DNA of 6,387 bases. Origin: an uncultured Ruminococcus sp. (GTDB lineage: Bacteria > Bacillota > Clostridia > Oscillospirales > Ruminococcaceae). The position numbers were made by a program, and so were the translations under genes. The DNA lies in assembly GCA_900553675.1 (NCBI GenBank), contig USEH01000126.1:1-6387 (forward strand), written 5' to 3'. The notes beneath the pieces are model-generated. The model ran no database searches. It was given only the letters and a program-made list of their open reading frames with translations, and was not told where the DNA came from. Shown in pieces: positions 1-4,625 of this stretch (position 1 is its first letter; every line of letters begins with the position of its first letter).

Positions 1-1
1 G

Positions 2-943
2 GGCCGCTATAAGATCATCTATGTTGCGCCCGAGCGGCTGCTGACACCGCTGTTTCTTGATTTTGCGCACAGAGCCAGTATCAGTATGGTGACGGTGGAT
101 GAGGCGCACTGCATTTCGCAGTGGGGTCCCGGATTCCGTCCGGCGTATCTTAAAATAGCACAGTTTATAAGCACTCTCCCCCGCCGTCCTGTAGTGGGAG
201 CCTTTACCGCAACGGCTACTAAGCGGGTTAAAAAGGACATAATCAGACTTCTTGAGCTTGATTCTCCGAAGATGGTCTCCACCGGCTACGACCGCCCCAA
301 CCTATATTTCAGCGTTATCAAATGCGAAAACAAGTATCATAAACTTGCGGGACTTGTCGAAAGGCTGAGCGGCGAATCGGGAATCATATACTGTCAGACA
401 AGAAACACCGTTGAATCGGTGTATAACCGACTGATATCGGACGGATACTCGGTCTGCAAATATCACGCCGGAATGAGCGAAAGTGACCGCCGAAAAAGTC
501 AGAACGATTTTACACGCGGAAAAGCGAGAATAATGGCGGCAACCTGCGCCTTCGGGATGGGTATAAACAAGCCAGACATATCCTTTATTATACATATGTC
601 AATGCCGAAGGATATGGAGTCGTACTATCAGGAGGTGGGGCGTGCCGGTCGGGACGGACGCAGGGCGGTATGCATACTTCTTTACTCCCCGCGCGATGCA
701 GAGCTTGCACACTGGATGATTGAAAACTCAGATACAGCAAAGGAGCTGTCCGCGCGCGAGCTTAAAAGAGAAAAGCGGCTGAAGCTGAAACGGCTTTCAA
801 GCATGAAGGCTTACTGCGAAACCTGCTCCTGCCTTCGGGCACATATCCTGAGATATTTCGGGGAAAGACCGCGCAGGAAATGCAAAGGCTGTTCTAACTG
901 CAAACCTGATAGGGAGATTTGGGGTAAGACGAAAGAAAAATAA
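2..943 (+). CDS. Short RecQ-family ATP-dependent DNA helicase (5' partial)
   Basis: The frame is open from the left edge, so the gene begins outside the window; 313 residues are visible. It matches the long RecQ downstream from that protein's residue 105 onward, so about 104 residues (including Walker A) are missing and the full protein would be near 417 aa. Seen in order (window residues): VAPERL, DEAH box (33-36), the loop CISQWGPGFRP, TATAT motif III (about 69), IIYCQTR motif IV, FGMGINKP motif V, QEVGRAGRDG motif VI (about 210-219), then zinc cysteines at 277, 294, 297 and 300 in the RecQ spacing C-x16-C-x2-C-x2-C. The protein stops 13 residues after the last cysteine, so it has no RQC winged helix and no HRDC. 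Such SF2 helicases unwind DNA 3'-5' in repair and recombination. The loop after DEAH reads WGPGFRP instead of the usual WG(Q/H)DFRP. The family call is firm; whether this copy is an active helicase is open. No clear terminator follows. Confidence 0.93.
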   Translation, partial: GRYKIIYVAPERLLTPLFLDFAHRASISMVTVDEAHCISQWGPGFRPAYLKIAQFISTLPRRPVVGAFTATATKRVKKDIIRLLELDSPKMVSTGYDRPNLYFSVIKCENKYHKLAGLVERLSGESGIIYCQTRNTVESVYNRLISDGYSVCKYHAGMSESDRRKSQNDFTRGKARIMAATCAFGMGINKPDISFIIHMSMPKDMESYYQEVGRAGRDGRRAVCILLYSPRDAELAHWMIENSDTAKELSARELKREKRLKLKRLSSMKAYCETCSCLRAHILRYFGERPRRKCKGCSNCKPDREIWGKTKEK

Positions 944-1014
944 TCCTCCCTGCGCTGGGCAGAGAAGACTACTGTCAGGATTTATTCAAGGTCTTTAGCA
1001 GAGTGGAATTTACT

Positions 1015-1152
1015 TTATTTCTTTTTACAAACGTCAACCAACGTCTTAACACCCAATGCAATGAACACTATGCCAATTACTATTGCTGCAAGTATCGGCA
1101 TTTGTATATCCATCACCGCAATGATGATTTCAACTATTCCCAATAATATCAC
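1015..1152 (-). CDS. Possible small hydrophobic protein or membrane-protein remnant (45 aa)
   Basis: Reading leftwards from a GTG at 1152-1150 gives 45 residues ending in VDVCKKK and TAA. The translation is strikingly hydrophobic: two runs of Ile/Val/Leu/Ala (about residues 2-14 and 19-35) split by a short MDIQMP segment, then a Lys-rich tail, as in a small membrane protein with its C-terminus in the cytoplasm. Against it being a gene: there is no good ribosome binding site before the GTG or before the internal ATGs (codons 14 and 18), an in-frame TGA lies just upstream of the GTG, and no promoter is evident. It could be the decayed end of a larger membrane-protein gene. I do not recognise a family. 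Confidence 0.25.
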   Translation of the reverse strand: MILLGIVEIIIAVMDIQMPILAAIVIGIVFIALGVKTLVDVCKKK

Positions 1153-1168
1153 ACCATGTCGGCTTAGT

Positions 1169-1182
1169 CAATATGAATATTG
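1169..1182. repeat. 14-base palindrome upstream of the comF promoter
   Basis: CAATAT-GA-ATATTG is a perfect 6-bp inverted repeat with a two-base centre, ending 24 bases before the -35 box of the comF promoter. The position would suit a regulator site, but palindromes of this size are common by chance in AT-rich DNA. Confidence 0.25.
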
Positions 1183-1206
1183 GATATACCTTCCCCGCGT
1201 CCGCTA

Positions 1207-1235
1207 TTGATTTTCATGGTGAAATCTGCTATACT
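1207..1235 (+). promoter_or_regulatory. Predicted sigma-A promoter of comF-recQ
   Basis: TTGATT (1207-1212) and TATACT (1230-1235) are separated by exactly 17 bases, close to the sigma-A consensus at both boxes. The start of transcription would be near 1242, giving a leader of about 30 bases to the GTG of comF. The promoter lies inside the longest possible comF reading frame (ATG at 1173), which argues that translation starts downstream at 1272. Confidence 0.75.
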
Positions 1236-1254
1236 TTAGCTATTATTCGGGAAA

Positions 1255-1260
1255 AGAGGT
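1255..1260 (+). promoter_or_regulatory. Ribosome binding site that sets the comF start
   Basis: AGAGGT (extending to AGAGGTG) precedes the GTG at 1272 by 11 bases, slightly long but usable. The ATG at 1265 is nearer but is out of frame with comF and meets a TGA after four codons. No other in-frame start lies between the promoter and the conserved ComF N-terminus. Confidence 0.55.
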
Positions 1261-1271
1261 GCATATGGAAC

Positions 1272-1952
1272 GTGCTTGACGTCTCCGGTTTTCTTAAAAG
1301 AGCCGCAAGACTTATCTATCCCGAAAGATGCGGATTCTGCGGCAGGATTATAAGTCCGGGCAGCTGGATATGCGCGGAATGTCACGAAGAGATTGACATA
1401 ATCTACTGCGACGGCAGCGTTCCGGAACACCTTAAAAACATGGGACTTGACAGAGTTTTCTACGTCGGAAGATACGGCGGCACGGCAAGAGACGGCATAC
1501 TTCGTCTCAAACGGAAAAGAGCCTTTAACGCCGCGAAATACTTCTGCTCCGGACTTTACGACAGCATAGTGCAATCGGGCGCGGTAAAGGATATCGACTG
1601 CGTTGCGTATGTTCCGATGTCCCGCAGAAAAAGAGCCGCCAACGGCTACGATCAGGCTAAGATTATCGCAGAAATTCTTGCGCGGAGTCTCGGAAAAGAG
1701 CTGATTCACGGAGCTATACGCAGAACGTCCACCAAAAGCTCGCAGCACAGCCAGAAGGGCTTTGAAAACAGACAGAAATTTGCGCAGAAGGTGTATCTCC
1801 CTCCCGAAAGGAAGCTTGATCTGAGCGGCAGAACCATACTTTTGTGCGACGACGTTTTAACCACCGGAAGCTCGCTTTCAAGGTGCGCAGCTATTCTTAA
1901 GGAGCAGGGCGCAAAGGCTGTTTATGCAGCAGCTTTGGTGAGCGGAAAATAA
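1272..1952 (+). CDS. comF: ComF family protein (ComFC-like, phosphoribosyltransferase fold)
   Basis: Predicted product is 226 aa from GTG 1272, the usual length for ComFC/ComF. The N-terminus carries a zinc ribbon with cysteines at residues 20, 23, 34 and 37 (CGFC...CAEC). The rest is a type I phosphoribosyltransferase-like domain: YVPMSRRKRAANGYDQA matches the family's P-x-x-x-x-R-x-x-G-F-N-Q-A region, followed by RTSTKSSQHSQKGFENRQ, and LCDDVLTTGSS (about 191-201) is the PRPP-binding loop with both aspartates intact. In known systems ComFC works with ComFA in moving single-stranded DNA inward during natural transformation; homologues in non-competent bacteria are linked to recombination. 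Its enzymatic reaction is not established. It acts in the cytoplasm. A longer start at ATG 1173 is possible but would place the promoter inside the gene. recQ follows 21 bases after its stop, so the two are almost certainly co-transcribed. Confidence 0.9.
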   Translation: MLDVSGFLKRAARLIYPERCGFCGRIISPGSWICAECHEEIDIIYCDGSVPEHLKNMGLDRVFYVGRYGGTARDGILRLKRKRAFNAAKYFCSGLYDSIVQSGAVKDIDCVAYVPMSRRKRAANGYDQAKIIAEILARSLGKELIHGAIRRTSTKSSQHSQKGFENRQKFAQKVYLPPERKLDLSGRTILLCDDVLTTGSSLSRCAAILKEQGAKAVYAAALVSGK

Positions 1953-1959
1953 TAATCTC

Positions 1960-1965
1960 AAGGAG
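1960..1965 (+). promoter_or_regulatory. Ribosome binding site of recQ
   Basis: AAGGAG sits 8 bases before GTG 1974. This is optimal in sequence and spacing, and fixes the non-ATG start of recQ. It lies in the 21-base gap after the comF stop codon. Confidence 0.85.
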
Positions 1966-1973
1966 CATATCTT

Positions 1974-4208
1974 GTGGATATAAAAAGTGAACTGCTGAAA
2001 AAATATTTCGGCTACAACGATTTCAGAGAAGGTCAGTCGGACATAATAGACTGCCTGCTTTCGGGCAGGGACGCCGTTGGCATAATGCCCACCGGCGCGG
2101 GAAAATCAATATGCTATCAGATACCGGCTTTGATGTTTCGCGGGATGACCGTAATCATATCCCCGCTTATATCGCTGATGAAGGATCAGGTTAACGCGCT
2201 TGAAAGTGCAGGAATAAGCGCGGCGTATCTTAACAGCTCGCTTTCGGCAGAGGAGTACAGAGCGGTCATTGAAAACTGCGAGGCAGGTCGCTATAAGCTT
2301 TTATACGTCGCACCCGAAAGACTGGGAGCTTATGAGTTTTTGTCGCTCTGCACAAAGGTTGAGGTGTCATTTGTCGCGGTGGATGAGGCTCACTGCATAT
2401 CGCAGTGGGGACAGGATTTCAGACCGAGCTATCTTAAAATAGTTGAGTTTATCGACGCTCTGCCCTGCCGTCCGGTTATAGGGGCGTTTACGGCTACAGC
2501 CACCAAGCAGGTAAAGGACGATATTTTAAGAATACTCCGACTTGACAACCCGCTTGTCGTTACGACCGGATTTGACCGCCCGAATCTGTTTTTCTCGGTG
2601 ATGAAGCCGAAAGAAAAGCTTGTAACGCTTGTCAAGCTTATATCTCAGCGCGCCGACAGTTCAGGAATTGTATACTGTTCCACAAGAAAAACGGTTGAGC
2701 AGGTGTGCGCGGCTCTGATATCGCGGGGATTTAAGGCTACAAGATACCATGCGGGTCTTTCCGAGACGGAGCGCAAGACGAATCAGGACGATTTCGTTTT
2801 CGACAGAAAGCGGATAATGGTTGCAACAAACGCCTTTGGTATGGGCATTGACAAGTCGAACGTATCATATGTCATCCACTACAACATACCAAAGAACATA
2901 GAAAGCTACTATCAGGAGGCAGGAAGAGCCGGTCGCGACGGAAGCGAGGCTGACTGTATTCTTTTGTACAGCCCGCGGGACGTTCATGTAGCGAATTTCT
3001 TAATACTTCACTCAGCACCCAACCCCGAGCTTACCTCCCACGAGCAGGAGGTAATCAGGCAGAGGGATTTGGAGCGCTTAAAATATATGACATGGTACGC
3101 CACCACAAGCGACTGTCTGCGAAGCACGATTTTAAAATACTTCTCAGACAGCTATACCGATTACTGCGGTAAATGCTCAAACTGCGTCACCAAATTTGAA
3201 GAGATCGACATAACCACCGAGGCTAAAAAGATATTCTCCTGCATAATAAGGACAAGCCAGCGTTATGGCAGGAAGATGATATGCGACATACTAAGAGGCA
3301 GCAAAAACGAGCGCATATTAAATCTGGGGCTCAACTCGCTGTCTACATACGGCGTTATGAGCGACTGCTCCGAAAAGCGGCTTCAGGCGATAATAACCCA
3401 TCTGATTCAGGAGGAGTACATAGTCTCGGACGGCGGGGAGTATCCCATATTAAAGCTGACCAAAAAGTGCGCGCTTATCTTGCGCGAGAATCAGCCGCTA
3501 TCCATGAAGGCGGCAGTTGAAGTTAAGGAGGAAGAAAAAAGATCCGCTTCAGGCAGAAAAGAGCTCAGCGGCATAGACGAGGTTCTGTTCGACAGGCTAA
3601 GAATGCTTCGGCGGGAGCTTGCAAGCAAAGAACACGTTCCGCCGTTCGTAATCTTTTCGGACGCTACCCTTGCGGATATGTGCGCAAAGCGTCCTCAGAA
3701 CCGCGAGGAAATGCTTGGAGTTATCGGTGTCGGAAGCGTAAAGCTAAAAAAATACGGCGACGATTTTCTTAGAGCTATATCGGATAATGCAGACCTTACG
3801 GACGAGGATGTCGAAAAAGTCTCAAAGCCAAAAAAGAAAAAGTGCTCCGAAAAGCTGCCCTTCTCCCTGACAAGCGAGCAGATAAGCTCGCTGAAAGCGG
3901 AGGAAGAGCCTTGCTATGTCAGCGGAATCGCGTCGAAAATCAACTCGATGATAGATCAGGAAAATATGCGCAAGCTGAAGGTAAGAACCATCACCGATTG
4001 GCTGGAAAACATAGGAATTATAGAAGTCCGCACCGACCGCAACGGCAAAAATCACCGCGTTCCGACCGCGCAGGGCAAAAGCATGGGGATAAGTCAAAAG
4101 GAAGCTATGGGACAAAACGGAAAATACCTTGTAACGGTGTATAATTCCGAGGCACAGCAGTTTGTTTTTGACAATATTCCGGTGCTTATTGAGCTTAACG
4201 ACGAATAG
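1974..4208 (+). CDS. recQ: ATP-dependent DNA helicase RecQ, full length with C-terminal extension
   Basis: 744 aa from GTG 1974. RecQ is a 3'-5' SF2 DNA helicase that resolves forks and recombination intermediates. Domains seen: motif 0 FGYNDFREGQ (12-21), Walker A MPTGAGKS (38-45), VIISPLISLMKDQV (60-73), DEAH (137-140), aromatic-rich loop WGQDFRP (145-151), TATAT (173-177), IVYCSTR (232-238), FGMGIDKS (288-295), QEAGRAGRDG (314-323); zinc cysteines 381, 398, 401, 404; RQC winged helix about 410-505 (SQRYGRKMICDILRGS); HRDC about 533-602 (PPFVIFSDATLADMC). All key residues are present, so it should be active. After HRDC come a Lys-rich linker (PKKKKC, 619-624) and about 120 residues, absent from E. 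coli RecQ, that look like a compact helical/winged-helix module (VRTITDWLENIGIIEV, then AQGKSMGISQKE and YNSEAQQFVFDNI). Second gene of the comF operon, ended by the terminator at 4245. Confidence 0.97.
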   Translation: MDIKSELLKKYFGYNDFREGQSDIIDCLLSGRDAVGIMPTGAGKSICYQIPALMFRGMTVIISPLISLMKDQVNALESAGISAAYLNSSLSAEEYRAVIENCEAGRYKLLYVAPERLGAYEFLSLCTKVEVSFVAVDEAHCISQWGQDFRPSYLKIVEFIDALPCRPVIGAFTATATKQVKDDILRILRLDNPLVVTTGFDRPNLFFSVMKPKEKLVTLVKLISQRADSSGIVYCSTRKTVEQVCAALISRGFKATRYHAGLSETERKTNQDDFVFDRKRIMVATNAFGMGIDKSNVSYVIHYNIPKNIESYYQEAGRAGRDGSEADCILLYSPRDVHVANFLILHSAPNPELTSHEQEVIRQRDLERLKYMTWYATTSDCLRSTILKYFSDSYTDYCGKCSNCVTKFEEIDITTEAKKIFSCIIRTSQRYGRKMICDILRGSKNERILNLGLNSLSTYGVMSDCSEKRLQAIITHLIQEEYIVSDGGEYPILKLTKKCALILRENQPLSMKAAVEVKEEEKRSASGRKELSGIDEVLFDRLRMLRRELASKEHVPPFVIFSDATLADMCAKRPQNREEMLGVIGVGSVKLKKYGDDFLRAISDNADLTDEDVEKVSKPKKKKCSEKLPFSLTSEQISSLKAEEEPCYVSGIASKINSMIDQENMRKLKVRTITDWLENIGIIEVRTDRNGKNHRVPTAQGKSMGISQKEAMGQNGKYLVTVYNSEAQQFVFDNIPVLIELNDE

Positions 4209-4244
4209 CAGAAGGCTGCGCTTTCGGATAAGAGGAATATATTT

Positions 4245-4286
4245 ATAAGCCTGCCGCAAGTTTTTGCAGCAGGCTTATTTCTTTCT
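4245..4286 (+). terminator. Intrinsic terminator of the comF-recQ operon
   Basis: ATAAGCCTGC (4245-4254) pairs perfectly with GCAGGCTTAT (4269-4278). Inside, a C/A mismatch is followed by GCAA/TTGC (4256-4259 with 4264-4267) closing a GTTT loop. The stem runs into TTTCTTTCT. It begins 36 bases after the recQ stop. The T-rich side is on the plus strand, which fits this operon. Confidence 0.9.
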
Positions 4287-4369
4287 CAAGCAGTAACAAT
4301 AATAGTAACAAAAACATCGCAATAAAACGAAGCGACGTAGATTCAGCTCAGATAAATGCCATATATAGA
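4287..4369. other. Convergent spacer between the two terminators
   Basis: This AT-rich gap lies between the comF-recQ terminator and the tRNA terminator. I see no reading frame or RNA here, only a short direct repeat AGTAACAA (4292-4299 and 4304-4311), which is probably chance. Confidence 0.5.
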
Positions 4370-4412
4370 TAATAAAACAAGCTAAGTATAACATATCGTA
4401 CTTAGCTTGTTT
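4370..4412 (-). terminator. Intrinsic terminator of tRNA-Ser
   Basis: A perfect 14-bp stem, AAACAAGCTAAGTA (4375-4388) against TACTTAGCTTGTTT (4399-4412), has a 10-base loop. Read on the minus strand it continues into TTTTATT. The stem begins directly at the 3' end of the tRNA and shares the last base of the encoded CCA, so there is almost no trailer sequence. There is no T-tract on the plus-strand side (GGCGG follows), so it serves the leftward tRNA transcript. Confidence 0.88.
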
Positions 4413-4504
4413 GGCGGAGAAGGAGGGATTCGAACCCTCGATGAGCTATCAACCCATACACGAGTTCCAGTCGTGCGCCATAAACCGGGCTAGGCGACTT
4501 CTCC
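4412..4504 (-). tRNA. tRNA-Ser (anticodon GGA)
   Basis: 93 nt on the minus strand including encoded CCA. The acceptor GGAGAAG pairs with CTTCTCC, with discriminator G73 as expected for serine. The D stem is GCC/GGC. The anticodon stem CACGA/TCGTG holds the loop CTGGAAC, so the anticodon is GGA, reading UCC/UCU. A long class II variable arm is present (ATGGGTT/AGCTCAT around a GAT loop, with G-U pairs). The T arm is GAGGG-TTCGAAT-CCCTC. Every arm pairs, so the gene looks intact. It has its own promoter at 4551-4579 and terminator at 4370-4412. Confidence 0.97.
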
Positions 4505-4510
4505 ATGCCC

Positions 4511-4548
4511 TTCTTGTTCTCCATGTCTGTTCTCGCGGAGAACAAGAA
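4511..4548. repeat. 12-bp inverted repeat in the tRNA-Ser leader
   Basis: TTCTTGTTCTCC (4511-4522) is the exact reverse complement of GGAGAACAAGAA (4537-4548), with 14 bases between. A nested alternative pairs GTTCTC (4529-4534) with GAGAAC (4538-4543) over a 3-base loop. The repeat lies between the -10 box and the mature tRNA 5' end and spans the predicted transcription start (near 4544). Part of it also repeats the tRNA's own 5' end: TTCTCCATG occurs at 4499-4507 and again at 4517-4525. Confidence 0.8.
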
Positions 4549-4550
4549 AT

Positions 4551-4579
4551 ATTATAGCAGATTAAAATGAAAAATGCAA
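4551..4579 (-). promoter_or_regulatory. Predicted strong promoter of tRNA-Ser
   Basis: On the minus strand, TTGCAT (4579-4574) and consensus TATAAT (4556-4551) are separated by exactly 17 bases. Transcription would start near 4544, about 40 bases before the mature tRNA. The position and the perfect -10 box suit a stable-RNA promoter. Confidence 0.85.
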
Positions 4580-4620
4580 GACCTTTTTAAAAATTTTTTT
4601 GGTTTTCTCAAAAATTTTTG
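4580..4620 (-). promoter_or_regulatory. A/T-tract region upstream of the tRNA promoter (UP-element-like)
   Basis: Directly upstream of the -35 box lie runs of A and T (4584-4588, 4589-4593, 4594-4600, 4603-4606, 4610-4619), spaced roughly one helical turn. Such tracts are typical of UP elements or curved DNA that boost rRNA/tRNA promoters. The same stretch follows the mannosidase stop codon. It contains the AT-only palindrome CAAAAATTTTTG (4609-4620) but no GC-rich terminator hairpin. Confidence 0.55.
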
Positions 4621-4625
4621 TGATA

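Larger units (their letters stand above)
944..1206. other. Spacer between the short recQ and the comF promoter
   Basis: This stretch separates the short recQ stop codon from the comF promoter. I translated the bases after 943 in all three forward frames, looking for a frameshifted remnant of the missing RQC/HRDC domains, and found nothing resembling them. There is only a weak possible hairpin near 948-963 (CTGC/GCAG) without a T-tract, so no convincing terminator. The one notable content is a small hydrophobic frame on the minus strand (1015-1152) and a 14-base palindrome at 1169-1182. Composition is more AT-rich than the flanking genes. Confidence 0.6.

Noticed and set aside
563..574. Asn instead of Asp in motif V (MGINKP) of the short RecQ as a possible defect
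   Set aside because: E. coli RecQ itself has GINKP at this place, so this is normal family variation.
948..963. Hairpin after the short recQ as a terminator
   Set aside because: The stem is only four base pairs and no T-tract follows, so it does not meet the standard of the other two terminators.
1164..1217. 17-residue minus-strand mini-frame as a leader peptide
   Set aside because: No ribosome binding site, it overlaps the opposite-strand promoter, and no gene in the right position follows it.
1236..1748. 170-residue open frame on the minus strand opposite comF
   Set aside because: It lies wholly antisense to a well-supported comF gene, its translation shows no recognisable domain, and no ribosome binding site or promoter points to it.
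2..4208. A defence island built from two helicases and ComF
   Set aside because: No nuclease, toxin, methylase or other defence partner is visible, and RecQ and ComF are ordinary housekeeping families; the neighbouring tRNA and mannosidase do not support it.
3822..4259. 145-residue minus-strand frame over the recQ 3' end
   Set aside because: It is antisense to the conserved recQ C-terminus and starts inside the operon terminator hairpin; the translation looks like a shadow.
4292..4311. AGTAACAA direct repeat as an attachment-site scar near the tRNA
   Set aside because: Eight bases in AT-rich DNA is expected by chance, and it does not match the tRNA 3' end; no integrase or other element is present.
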